64,000 nt of DNA from Treponema rectale (GTDB lineage: Bacteria; Spirochaetota; Spirochaetia; Treponematales; Treponemataceae). Below the pieces are notes generated by a model. It was not told where the DNA came from. It ran no database searches and saw nothing but the letters and a program-made list of their open reading frames with translations. The DNA lies in NCBI RefSeq assembly GCF_014202035.1, contig NZ_JACHFR010000002.1:62001-126000 (forward strand). The letters are read 5' to 3'. Below, in pieces: positions 37,240 through 46,193 of this stretch. Within the stretch, counting starts at the first letter, position 1. Every line of letters begins with the position of its first letter. A program made the position numbers and the translations under genes.

Positions 37240-37268
37240 TTTATACCTTTTTTTGTATCTTTTGGCAA
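37240..37268 (-). promoter_or_regulatory. Strong promoter upstream of the tuf leader
   Basis: On the minus strand TTGCCA (37263-37268), 17 bp, TATAAA (37240-37245). Predicted start near 37233, about 430 nt before the tuf ATG. An A/T-rich stretch lies upstream. Confidence 0.7.
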
Positions 37269-37309
37269 GGGAATTTAAAACAAATTATGCGATTTTTTTT
37301 AGAATTTTA

Positions 37310-37336
37310 CCGCGGAGACCTGCAGCGCGGATTTTT
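37310..37336 (+). terminator. Possible plus-strand terminator in the tuf upstream region
   Basis: CCGCG (37310-37314) pairs with CGCGG (37326-37330), followed by ATTTTT. The stem is short with an 11-nt loop; orientation suits plus-strand transcription, for which I see no gene. In the other direction it may weakly end the lipoprotein mRNA. Confidence 0.35.
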
Positions 37337-37407
37337 AGGAGTTTTATCCACGTCACAGATCATCAGTATTGCAGGATTTGCCGCTGGTTGTATTTTATTT
37401 TACAAAA

Positions 37408-39579
37408 CTAAGGTGCAACATTTGTGAGAATTCCATCTTCACCTATATACCAGTTGACAGTTACAGTTTCTCCATTTTCTTCATAAGTCTGGGAAACAAT
37501 ACTGAACCTTGTATACTGAGTTTTCAGCAAGTCTTCATCGTCAGAAGTTAAAATGACTCTGTTCTCTGTATCCCAATATGGAGGTCGAATTCGAGCAACG
37601 GTATCTTCTTCCAATTCGCTGATAATCTTAAAGTTAGAATTAGTAGAGCTGATATATACACAATGATTTCCATCTGAGCCAGACGGAATAGAAATACTGC
37701 CACCAATACTGACTGTCACCCAATTCTCCAGACGCAGAGCCCCCGAAAAATAAGTTTGCTCACTTACAGAATTATCCCGTATAGTTCCGCCAATAAGAGT
37801 AGACGATTTTCCAAGTGTCATTCCGCCACCTTTAGGACCGGCGTTATAAGCTACTGTCCCGGATGCCATCATTAATGTTGCATTTGAATAGACACCTCCA
37901 CCACTATAAGCATACGCATCACTTCCGCTGTTATAATTCTGATATATACCGCCGGTAAGTTCTGCTTCAACACGCGTTCCCGTTTCATCCAGTTTATAAC
38001 CCAGGAAAATACCACCATTTGCCTTATACTCAGCATAGATTCCGCCTCCATAAGCTTCTGCCTTATTACCATAGGATGATGCAGAAGCAACAGAAGATGC
38101 ATCTTTTGTACCGACTACAGCCGAACCGTAAATATACAGAGAACCACTGCTATTTATGCCTCCACCGTTGTAACTGCTGTTACCGGTAACAAGAGCTCCG
38201 TCTGCAAGCAGGACAGTTGATACACTCGATATAGTTATGCCGCCACCTTTATCTTCTTCGTCACCACTAAATTTTCCACCAGTAATTTTTAAATTCGTTA
38301 CAGTCACGGGAACAGCAGTATTTACAGTAAGCGTCGTACCGCTCTGATTTGCATCAAGGGCATCTAAAGGTATTCCATCATCATCAAGACCATGCTGTCC
38401 TGCAAGTACAAGAGCCTTTGCATTAGATGCCGTCATGGAATCTGGAATTATCTGGTTCCCGCTTACACTTCCATCAATAAAGATAGTCCAAACGTAATCG
38501 GCCGCACTCATTGAAGAAATGTTGGCAACTGCCGCATTTAAGGTTGCTAAAGGAGAATCTGCTTTCCATCCGGCAGAATCTGAATCTATACCTGTTGAAG
38601 AAACGTATAGAACCGGCTCGACAAAATGTGCATATAAAGTCAAATTATTCTTTAGTGTACTTACGTTTATTGATGAAACTTTTGCCGTATATTCCGAATC
38701 TGAGTACCATCCGTCAAAAATAAAGCCTTCCTTTGTAACCGAAGGAACTGTTACAGCGCCACTTTTTCTGGAAACCTTATTTATAAAGGTTCCGGAACTT
38801 TCTCCTCCGTTTAATTCATACTGAATTGTGTATACATCATTTAAATCCAGTGCAATATCTGCAGAAGTAACTCTATCTGATGCTATACGGATATAATCTT
38901 CATAAACATTCAGCGCGTCATAAACTCCATCTGCGTAAAACTTTACTATTATATAGTAAGTTCCAGGTGAAAGCCGCTCAAAATCATCCTGAATATCACG
39001 TGTATAAGTAAAATGGTTCATTCCCTCTGACGCTGTAAAAGATTCAATGTTTTTAGACTCTATCTGCATCTCCTGCTTATCATCTAAAAGCAGCAGTTCA
39101 GCTTTATCAGCGGTTCCTGTAAATGAAAAATTAAGCTTAAGACCACCATATTTATATGAAGGAGAAAGTTCAAATGAAACAGGATTTATTTTTTCAAATT
39201 CAATAGAAGTTTGACATTCTGCCGAGAATTCAGATTCCCCATATTCAGCAGTAAGCCTGAAGGTCCATCTTCCATCTGTAACAGGAATTTTCATTGCCGC
39301 GAGTTCAGAAAATGAACCTGCTTCTGCAAGTTCCTCATATTCAGAAGAAGTATCATATTTGCCTGAAAGAATAAAATCTGTTAATTTGCCTATTTCTGCA
39401 TCAGAAACCGGGGCATTTATCGTTCTGGCGGAACTCATTGATGCATTAATACTGATATAGGTTTTACCGTCAGATGATTCTTCTCTATTTAAATGAAATT
39501 CATCAGAACAGGACGTAAGAGAAAAAAACAAAACTGCAGAAACAATTGCTATAAAGTTTAATTTAGAATTATTTTTCAT
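37408..39579 (-). CDS. Lipoprotein with InlB B-repeat and beta-helix region
   Basis: 723 residues. Lipoprotein signal (NFIAIVSAVLFFSLTSC, Cys24), then beta-sandwich-like sequence. An InlB B-type repeat follows near residues 255-325 (YELNGGESSG...GFIFDGWYSDSEYTAKV...LTLYAHF). A C-terminal right-handed beta-helix-like region of about 300 residues carries short repeats (GGGITISS, GGGINSSGSLYI, GGGIYAE, GGGVYSNATL). No enzyme motif is seen. I infer a surface adhesin-type protein. Start 39579 has GGAGG six bases upstream, overlapping the stop of the preceding lipoprotein gene, so the two form an operon. Confidence 0.72.
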   Translation of the reverse strand: MKNNSKLNFIAIVSAVLFFSLTSCSDEFHLNREESSDGKTYISINASMSSARTINAPVSDAEIGKLTDFILSGKYDTSSEYEELAEAGSFSELAAMKIPVTDGRWTFRLTAEYGESEFSAECQTSIEFEKINPVSFELSPSYKYGGLKLNFSFTGTADKAELLLLDDKQEMQIESKNIESFTASEGMNHFTYTRDIQDDFERLSPGTYYIIVKFYADGVYDALNVYEDYIRIASDRVTSADIALDLNDVYTIQYELNGGESSGTFINKVSRKSGAVTVPSVTKEGFIFDGWYSDSEYTAKVSSINVSTLKNNLTLYAHFVEPVLYVSSTGIDSDSAGWKADSPLATLNAAVANISSMSAADYVWTIFIDGSVSGNQIIPDSMTASNAKALVLAGQHGLDDDGIPLDALDANQSGTTLTVNTAVPVTVTNLKITGGKFSGDEEDKGGGITISSVSTVLLADGALVTGNSSYNGGGINSSGSLYIYGSAVVGTKDASSVASASSYGNKAEAYGGGIYAEYKANGGIFLGYKLDETGTRVEAELTGGIYQNYNSGSDAYAYSGGGVYSNATLMMASGTVAYNAGPKGGGMTLGKSSTLIGGTIRDNSVSEQTYFSGALRLENWVTVSIGGSISIPSGSDGNHCVYISSTNSNFKIISELEEDTVARIRPPYWDTENRVILTSDDEDLLKTQYTRFSIVSQTYEENGETVTVNWYIGEDGILTNVAP

Positions 39580-39589
39580 TTTCCGCCTC

Positions 39590-40531
39590 CTATTCAATTA
39601 AGATCTGTGTTCTGAATGAATAATATTTAATTTCAGAATCTACGGTCTTTGATGCCAGAAGAGTAATATCATAAGAACCGGAAGCTCTTCCCGCTGTATT
39701 GAATGCAAATTCATTTGTTGTACCAAACGGTGTTCCATCTGCAGCTGAGGCTTCACCATCAATTTTCCATGTATAAGAATCATAACCGGAATCAGCCGTA
39801 AAATTATAAACAGCACCATCTGCTCCAGCCGGCTCTTCTTTTGTCATAACGACCTCAATTTCTGAAAGATCGTCACTTCCTATAAAGACCTTCATTAAAG
39901 TCCATTTAGCATACAGTTCTGTTGTTTCCGTTATGGAAGCTGTAAAATCAAATACCTCATTTGAATCATCTGCATACCAGCCGTTAAAAATGTAAATTTC
40001 CCCCTCAGAAGTACTTTCCTGTTGCGGCGGCTCAGGTTCCTCCAGACATTCCCCTTTACGGACATATAAGGTTTTATAAAAAACATTGCCGGTGTTATAC
40101 AAATTAACGGCAATCATTTTTTTCAAGACTAAAGGAACAGTATTTTTACCTGGCTTTATGGAGAAAAAATCAGTTATTCCGCTATAAACAGGTTCTTCTG
40201 AATCACCTGTTCCTGAAGAGCTGCTGTTTTTATAGACAGTAGCAGTTGCTGAAACAGAAATACCTGCCGGAATATCTGAAAATGTAACGGAAGAACCTTC
40301 TGCTACAGGTATCTCCGCAGAAGCCTCATAACCTCCGGATAAAGAAATTTTCATAATCAGTTCACTGTTTTCCGGAGCATTGTAACTGACTGAACGGGAA
40401 GCAATTCTATAAAACAAGTCTTTATCAATTGAAAAGGAAACAGAACCATTGTTTTCTTCTGACTTTGAAAAAGAACAGGATAAAATAATGCATGTAAAAA
40501 ATGCACACAATAATAAAAGCATCTTTTTCAT
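39590..40531 (-). CDS. Lipoprotein with InlB B-repeat
   Basis: 313 residues. Signal MLLLLCAFFTCIILSC gives lipidated Cys near residue 19. One InlB B-type repeat near 150-212 (YVRKGECLEEPEPPQQESTS...YIFNGWYADDSNEVFDFTA..ELYAKW) is followed by a short beta domain. The middle part is Ser/Glu-rich. It is encoded directly upstream of the larger lipoprotein with the same repeat class, suggesting a functional pair at the cell surface. AAGGAGG lies 9 nt before ATG 40531. TATACT at 40555-40560 is a probable -10 box, overlapping a TATAAT on the other strand. Confidence 0.72.
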   Translation of the reverse strand: MKKMLLLLCAFFTCIILSCSFSKSEENNGSVSFSIDKDLFYRIASRSVSYNAPENSELIMKISLSGGYEASAEIPVAEGSSVTFSDIPAGISVSATATVYKNSSSSGTGDSEEPVYSGITDFFSIKPGKNTVPLVLKKMIAVNLYNTGNVFYKTLYVRKGECLEEPEPPQQESTSEGEIYIFNGWYADDSNEVFDFTASITETTELYAKWTLMKVFIGSDDLSEIEVVMTKEEPAGADGAVYNFTADSGYDSYTWKIDGEASAADGTPFGTTNEFAFNTAGRASGSYDITLLASKTVDSEIKYYSFRTQILIE

Positions 40532-40644
40532 CAGAATTCCTCCTTACTTTAATAAGTATAATGCGTAGTTCCAGAATTCCATATTCATTCAATAAAAAGT
40601 TTCAGGACTATAAAAAAATATTAAAAACTGATAATCTTCTTTCT

Positions 40645-41901
40645 ATGAATACTAATGAATTACTTTCACTTGAATATACTCCGTCCCTCTTAGATCGTTT
40701 TTTAAGATATGTTAAAGTCTGGACGGAAAGTGATGAAACTCTGGCTGATCAGGGTAAAATTCCCAGTGCAGACAGGGAAAGAGATCTTGCAGATATTCTG
40801 CGGGAAGAACTTAAGAAGCTTGGACTTCAGAATGTTCAGACAACTGCTGAGTGCTATACATACGGTTTTCTTCCGGCAACCCCTGCTTTTGCAGACAAGC
40901 CCTCTTTCTGTCTTCTTGCTCACATAGATACAGTTGATGAAGTTACGGGTAAGGATGTTAAACCTATTATATGGAAGAATTATGATGGAAAAGACATGGA
41001 ACTGCCTTACGGAATAACTCTTAAAGCCTGCGAAGATAAATATCTTGAACTGGCAGCACAGGAAAAAGATACAGTCATTACCAGTGACGGTTCAACTCTG
41101 CTGGGAGCTGATGACAAGGCCGGGGTTGCCGAAATCATGACAGCCCTTGAATATTTTTCAAAACATCCGGAAGTGGAACACCGCGCAATTGAGGTAATTT
41201 TCTCTCCTGATGAAGAAACAGGTCACGGTATGGATAAAGTTCCCCTGAATCTTCTGAAATCAAAATATGCCTATACCGTTGACGGCGGACACAAGGGCGA
41301 ACTTGAAACTGAATGTTTTAATGCTTACAAATCTGAAATTACATTTACAGGAAAACCTAAACACACAGGCTCTGCACGTCCGGATATGGTTAATGCCGTA
41401 ACAATGGCTTCATATTTCATTCATAATCTTCCGCAGAATCAGATGCCTGAAACTACTGACGGATATCAGGGATTCTTTGCACCGATGGCTCTTGAAGCAG
41501 ACATGGAAACTGCAAAAGCCGTTCTTTTCTTAAGGGATTTTACCAGAGAAGGCATGGATAAACGAAAGAAACTTGTTGACACTCTCGCAGAAACAACAGC
41601 ACTGGTTTTTGGAGGAAAAGCAGAAGTTCACCACACCCGGCAGTACCTTAACATGAAGGAAGGTCTTGAGAAGAGTCCTTTTGTTACCGAAAATCTTATG
41701 GAAGCCTATAAAAAAGCCGGTATTGAACCTGAATTTACCCCGATAAGAGGCGGTACTGACGGTTCAAGACTTACAGAAATGGGCATTCCGTGTCCTAATA
41801 TTTTTACAGGCGGACATAATTTTCATTCAAGAATTGAATGGGCTTCTTTAAGCCAGATGGCTCTTGCTGCAACAATACTCATCAACTTGTGCCGCATATA
41901 G
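40645..41901 (+). CDS. pepT: Peptidase T (tripeptide aminopeptidase, M20 family)
   Basis: 418 residues. Metal-site motifs are LLAHIDTVDEVTG (first His/Asp), LGADDKAGVAEIM (bridging Asp), FSPDEETGHG (catalytic Glu pair) and GGHNFHSRIEWAS (last His). The lid domain GKPKHTGSARPDMVNA is present. It removes the N-terminal residue of tripeptides in the cytoplasm using two zinc ions. I use ATG 40645 (MNTNELLSLEYTPS); upstream in-frame ATGs (40501, 40561) give atypical basic extensions. No Shine-Dalgarno is visible, and GATAAT at 40630-40635 hints at a very short leader. murA follows 40 nt downstream. Confidence 0.9.
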   Translation: MNTNELLSLEYTPSLLDRFLRYVKVWTESDETLADQGKIPSADRERDLADILREELKKLGLQNVQTTAECYTYGFLPATPAFADKPSFCLLAHIDTVDEVTGKDVKPIIWKNYDGKDMELPYGITLKACEDKYLELAAQEKDTVITSDGSTLLGADDKAGVAEIMTALEYFSKHPEVEHRAIEVIFSPDEETGHGMDKVPLNLLKSKYAYTVDGGHKGELETECFNAYKSEITFTGKPKHTGSARPDMVNAVTMASYFIHNLPQNQMPETTDGYQGFFAPMALEADMETAKAVLFLRDFTREGMDKRKKLVDTLAETTALVFGGKAEVHHTRQYLNMKEGLEKSPFVTENLMEAYKKAGIEPEFTPIRGGTDGSRLTEMGIPCPNIFTGGHNFHSRIEWASLSQMALAATILINLCRI

Positions 41902-41941
41902 CTTAGGAACGCTTAAAAAACGAAAAACAAGGGAGATATAC

Positions 41942-43225
41942 ATGTACGAATATCAGATTGAAGGCGGATTTCCTATAAAGGGAACTATTACTGCCAGCGG
42001 AAACAAAAATGCAGCCCTGCCATGTATTGCAGCATGTCTTTTAACCGAAGAAGAAGTAATTCTGCGCAATATTCCTGAAATTGAAGACACAGGCGTAATG
42101 CTGAAAATTCTTCAGGCTCTTGGTGCTGAAGTTGAAAAAACGGAAGAACATGTCTGGAAAATCAAAGCAGAAAAAATAGAACATTCTGACATTCCTGCAG
42201 AACTCAGCAAAAAACTCAGGGCTTCCATTCTGTTTGCAGGACCGCTTGTTGCACGCACAGGAAAAGTTACGACATTACCGCCTGGAGGTGACGTTATCGG
42301 ACGCCGCCGTCTTGATACGCACTTTCTTGCCCTTGAAGAACTTGGTGCACGCATTACTGTAGACAGCAAAATTGAATTTACGGCAAATAAACTTAAGGGA
42401 GCAGACATCTTTCTGGATGAAGCTTCCGTTACGGCTACAGAAAATGCCGTTATGGCAGCAGTTGTTGCAGAAGGCATGACGGAAATTACAAATGCCGCCA
42501 GTGAACCTCATATTCAGGATCTCTGCAACATGCTTAACCTTATGGGAGCAAAAATTTCAGGAATCGGCAGCAACATCCTTCACATTGAAGGCGTTAAAAA
42601 GCTTCATGGCTGTGACTTTACAGTTGGTCCTGATTTTATGGAAATCGGTTCTTATATCGGTCTTGCAGCAGTTACAAAAGGTTCAATTACAATTAAAGGA
42701 GTCCGTGAAAAAGAACTTAGACCCCTTAAAAATTCTTTCAATAAACTTGGCATCAGATGGGAACTTCAGGACGGAACCCTCACAGTTTCTGCAACCCAGG
42801 CTTTAAAAGTAAACACTGATCTTGGGGGCATGATTCCTAAAATCGATGATTCTCCATGGCCGGGATTTCCAACTGACTTAACATCAATAATGACTGTAAT
42901 TGCTACTCAGGTTGAAGGAACTGTTCTTATTTTTGAGAAAATGTTCGAAAGCAGGATGTTCTTTGTTGACAAGCTGATTTCTATGGGGGCCCGCATAACT
43001 TTATGTGATCCGCACCGTGCAGTTGTTTCAGGACCAAGCTCCCTTCATGGAGAACATCTGGTAAGCCCTGATGTACGTGCAGGAATGGCTATGGTTATTG
43101 CGGCCCTTGCAGCTCATGGTGAAAGCCGCATAAGCAACGTCTATCAGATTGAAAGAGGATATGAACACCTGGTAGAAAGACTTCAGTCTTTAGGTGCGCA
43201 CATCGAAAAAGTCTATATTGATTAA
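41942..43225 (+). CDS. murA: UDP-N-acetylglucosamine 1-carboxyvinyltransferase, Asp-type active site
   Basis: 427 residues. The EPSP-synthase-like fold begins EGGFPIKGTITASGNKNAAL. RASILFAGPLVARTGKV is followed by LPPGGDVIGRRRLDTHF: in most MurA the loop reads GGCxIG, and here the catalytic Cys is Asp117 (GAC at 42290-42292). MurA transfers enolpyruvate from PEP to UDP-GlcNAc, the first step of peptidoglycan synthesis. Cys-to-Asp forms are known in Mycobacterium, Chlamydia and Borrelia and resist fosfomycin. ATG 41942 has GGGAG 6 nt upstream. The companion murB is about 3.7 kb away. Confidence 0.95.
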   Translation: MYEYQIEGGFPIKGTITASGNKNAALPCIAACLLTEEEVILRNIPEIEDTGVMLKILQALGAEVEKTEEHVWKIKAEKIEHSDIPAELSKKLRASILFAGPLVARTGKVTTLPPGGDVIGRRRLDTHFLALEELGARITVDSKIEFTANKLKGADIFLDEASVTATENAVMAAVVAEGMTEITNAASEPHIQDLCNMLNLMGAKISGIGSNILHIEGVKKLHGCDFTVGPDFMEIGSYIGLAAVTKGSITIKGVREKELRPLKNSFNKLGIRWELQDGTLTVSATQALKVNTDLGGMIPKIDDSPWPGFPTDLTSIMTVIATQVEGTVLIFEKMFESRMFFVDKLISMGARITLCDPHRAVVSGPSSLHGEHLVSPDVRAGMAMVIAALAAHGESRISNVYQIERGYEHLVERLQSLGAHIEKVYID

Positions 43226-43240
43226 TTAATAAATCCACAG

Positions 43241-43265
43241 GGAGTGATACTTTCCGTATCATTCC
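43241..43265. terminator. Stem-loop between murA and the convergent membrane gene
   Basis: GGAGTGATAC (43241-43250), loop TTTCC, GTATCATTCC (43256-43265): 9 of 10 bases pair. It overlaps the last codons of the minus-strand gene. No long T run, so a weak bidirectional terminator at best. Confidence 0.45.
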
Positions 43266-45103
43266 TTGCGGGAAACAAAGAGTACCGAAGCACAGAACAG
43301 CATGATTATATAGCAGACCGCAGCCATGACTACGGATGCAGAACCAAAAAGTCCTACTATTACGTAATTAAGAATACCCGAAACATATTCAGTCAGTTCA
43401 AATATTCCAAAGAAAACACCGGTACACAAAGGTAAAAAGAACATCCATTTAAATCTGAAGGTACTTGTTTTATCTTCAATACGGTAATTCCATCCCATTG
43501 CAGCAAGAAACAGAAGCACTATAAGAATGAACATCGGATACATGAGACGGCTGACAACGCATTGATAAAAAGTTTCTACAGAAAAACCATACTGAGTTGC
43601 TTTTGAAATAAAACTCATCAAAGCAAGAAGCGGCATTTGAGACGGACCTGCGGAAGCTTCACTTATTGCAGCAAAATCATCAAAATTCATAGGAAGAATC
43701 ATTGAATTTATGCGACTGATTCGAGCCTGTTCTTCCTCAGAAACAGAATTCTGATATTCAGATATATCTGAAACATCATCTTCTATAAAACTATACTCTG
43801 GACGACATACGAGCCCTTCCGTATTCCTGTCAACAGACTGAAGAATTACATAAGGAACATTCTTCCATTTTTTTCCACCAATATCAGCACTTGGAAAAGC
43901 CATAACCTTGGCAAAAGGAACTTTTACTGAATACATAAAAGTACCGTCCTGACGATATTTAACAAGATTAAATCCTTCAAGATAACGTACAAGACCGCCA
44001 TTTTTCTTTATATCCATCGAATTTCTTATAAAAATAACGTTTTTTGTTCCATCATCTTCTGTCAGAGAAAAATAAATATCATGACGGTTTGCAAGACGAT
44101 TCATATGCTCAGTTTCGTCGAAGAAGAAATACTCACTTTCTACATTTTCTTTTGCCAGTTCGAAAAAACGCTTTACGTCAGGAGTCGGCTTTACATTTTT
44201 TGCATCCAGAAGGTTTTTATAAATATAATAAGCCTTTAAATTGTCTCCTGAATTAAGGGCAACATATCCTTCCTTTTTTTTGAAATAATAATTACGTTCA
44301 TCCTCATTTTCATAAGCTTCTGAATGCTGAAGTTTATTCCAGGAATCATTGGCAAGAATTATTGCAGCCTCACGGTTTGTATTCTTTTCATCACAGGATT
44401 CAACGGCAAGCTCTGCCCAGTAATGAGCTTCAAACCATTCTTTTCTGTTCATTGCATCTTGTGCTTTCTGAACAAGTTCATACGGACTTCTGTCTGCATC
44501 CTGCGTATGGACAGGCTTTTGAGTTCCGATGACCCTATGAAAAATTTCATCTGCGGAATGCTCGGAATTAATTTCTATTTCAAGAAGATCTGAGCTCTCT
44601 TTTAATACAGCTGCAGCTTCTTTACTTCCTGGTGAAACAATAACCGCTTTCTGGGCATATTGAACTGCAAGATGGTACTGCTGTTCATTTATAAAATATC
44701 TTGCAGTGTGAATGGCTTCACTTAATTCTGAAGGAGCCTTTCTTTTTACTTCCAGGGAATTCTCAAGATTAAAAAGAAAAACTTCTTTATTAAGAAAAAG
44801 AACAAGTACAACAAACAGACCTATAACCATGCAGTTTCTGTAACGGATAAACATTCCCTGAGAAAAACGTTCCTTACTGTTTGATGTTTTATGCTGCCAC
44901 TGAACGGAACAGGCCATTAAAAAACCACTTAAAAGTATAGCAGGAAGCATGACAAGATAATTATGAAGTCCTGTCTGAAACTTATATGCACTTAAATCTT
45001 CTGCAAGAAGTTCCGGAGGATTAATAAGAAAAACTGTAAGCAGCACAATTGCAATAAACGATATTACTGCATAAACAGAAAGAATAAGGAGTAACTTTTT
45101 CAT
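43259..45103 (-). CDS. Unrecognised membrane protein, 3+3 TM with TPR-like extracytoplasmic domain
   Basis: 614 residues, no named family recognised. Three hydrophobic helices lie at about 4-27, 49-68 and 92-111, with a basic cytoplasmic loop between the second and third. An extracytoplasmic region of about 370 residues follows; its first half looks TPR-like (AIHTARYFINEQQYHLAVQYAQKA..., AMNRKEWFEAHYWAELAV) and its second half is beta-rich with FMYSVKVPFAKVMAF. Three more helices (about 508-528, 545-566, 574-608) end the protein. The first codon overlaps the stop of the next membrane gene by 4 bp. The topology resembles LptF/LptG, but I see no decisive motif. Confidence 0.6.
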   Translation of the reverse strand: MKKLLLILSVYAVISFIAIVLLTVFLINPPELLAEDLSAYKFQTGLHNYLVMLPAILLSGFLMACSVQWQHKTSNSKERFSQGMFIRYRNCMVIGLFVVLVLFLNKEVFLFNLENSLEVKRKAPSELSEAIHTARYFINEQQYHLAVQYAQKAVIVSPGSKEAAAVLKESSDLLEIEINSEHSADEIFHRVIGTQKPVHTQDADRSPYELVQKAQDAMNRKEWFEAHYWAELAVESCDEKNTNREAAIILANDSWNKLQHSEAYENEDERNYYFKKKEGYVALNSGDNLKAYYIYKNLLDAKNVKPTPDVKRFFELAKENVESEYFFFDETEHMNRLANRHDIYFSLTEDDGTKNVIFIRNSMDIKKNGGLVRYLEGFNLVKYRQDGTFMYSVKVPFAKVMAFPSADIGGKKWKNVPYVILQSVDRNTEGLVCRPEYSFIEDDVSDISEYQNSVSEEEQARISRINSMILPMNFDDFAAISEASAGPSQMPLLALMSFISKATQYGFSVETFYQCVVSRLMYPMFILIVLLFLAAMGWNYRIEDKTSTFRFKWMFFLPLCTGVFFGIFELTEYVSGILNYVIVGLFGSASVVMAAVCYIIMLFCASVLFVSRKE

Positions 45104-46074
45104 TCTTCAGCTCCATAAAAAACTGATTCTGATGCAGTCTCAACTGCCTTTTTTCTGTAAGAACTGATGAAAATTCCTGCAAGAACAAATATAACCGTCA
45201 GAGAAAGATTCAATATAAGTACAAATGCATTTCCAGGAATAAACGGCATTGCTTCCATTAATGCATGGCTTACATAAGGCAAAATATCTCCTGTGTATAT
45301 ATACAGATCTAAATTAAACAGACCGACATAAACCACAAGAATAAAAAACACATTTACAAGACGCCACACAGAAAGACGGCGGATCTCAAATACAGCAAGA
45401 TAAACCAGGCCGATTGACGAAAAACAAAGCCATGACAAAAAATCTCTTGAACTTTCTGCCCCGATGTCAAACATTTTATTGTATGAAGAAACAAAAAAAC
45501 TTATCACAGAATTCATTTCAAGACTGTCCCGGATTATCGGATCTGCAAAAACAGAGCCTGAAGCATGAATTTTTCTTTTATTATAAGTGGTAATGTTATG
45601 ATCAGAAATTGAAACCCCTTCTACCGTAGCATCATCCCGAACCTGAGAATAAAAAAGAACTTCATTTTCATCTTCTGAATTCCTGAAATACCCGGCCGAA
45701 ACCAGTGTTTCTGTTGCTACTATGTGTTCCTCTTTACTTATAGATTCATAAACCCTGAAAGTAAGGGGAATAAGAATAAGCCAGCTCAATACATACCAGA
45801 TTGCATAGACAATAAAATCAGCTTTTGTTCCCCATTGATGACGAATAAGATAAAAGAGTAAAAAAGCACCGCTGGATGAAATTGCTACAGGAGCAAAAAG
45901 AAAAACACCTTTTAAAAACAGCATTCCGCTTACAAGCTGAATTTCTCTGCCTGCAACAAGAGTTGTACAAAGGGCATAAATCATATACACACAACCGCCG
46001 CAGACACTTTCTATTGCAAGAAGAAGAATCAGCAGCAGTAAAATTTTTACAGAAGACAATACCGTAGGTTTCAT
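45100..46074 (-). CDS. Unrecognised membrane protein, 3+3 TM topology
   Basis: 324 residues. Three N-terminal helices (about 10-38, 48-76, 86-108) precede an extracytoplasmic domain of about 100 residues (ISKEEHIVATETLV...EVLFYSQVRDDATVEGVSIS), then three helices (about 208-228, 236-258, 278-306) and a short basic end. Size and 3-domain-3 layout match LptF/LptG-type permeases, and it is translationally coupled to a second protein of the same layout. Family membership is not proven. Its own promoter should lie in 46075-46135, where I see no strong match. Confidence 0.6.
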   Translation of the reverse strand: MKPTVLSSVKILLLLILLLAIESVCGGCVYMIYALCTTLVAGREIQLVSGMLFLKGVFLFAPVAISSSGAFLLFYLIRHQWGTKADFIVYAIWYVLSWLILIPLTFRVYESISKEEHIVATETLVSAGYFRNSEDENEVLFYSQVRDDATVEGVSISDHNITTYNKRKIHASGSVFADPIIRDSLEMNSVISFFVSSYNKMFDIGAESSRDFLSWLCFSSIGLVYLAVFEIRRLSVWRLVNVFFILVVYVGLFNLDLYIYTGDILPYVSHALMEAMPFIPGNAFVLILNLSLTVIFVLAGIFISSYRKKAVETASESVFYGAEE

Positions 46075-46135
46075 CTATTAAATGATAATTGATAAGTTTA
46101 AAAAAGAAAAGTATGAATTACACGGAAATAAGTTT

Positions 46136-46172
46136 TTATGTCATTACCGTGCCTCTTACGATAATGACATAA
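46136..46172 (-). terminator. Stem-loop after the STAS gene
   Basis: TTATGTCATTA (46136-46146) and TAATGACATAA (46162-46172) form a perfect 11-bp stem with a 15-nt loop. Read on the minus strand it is followed by AAAACTTATTT, so termination is plausible but not textbook. Confidence 0.6.
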
Positions 46173-46193
46173 ATCTTATAAGGATTAGTATTT

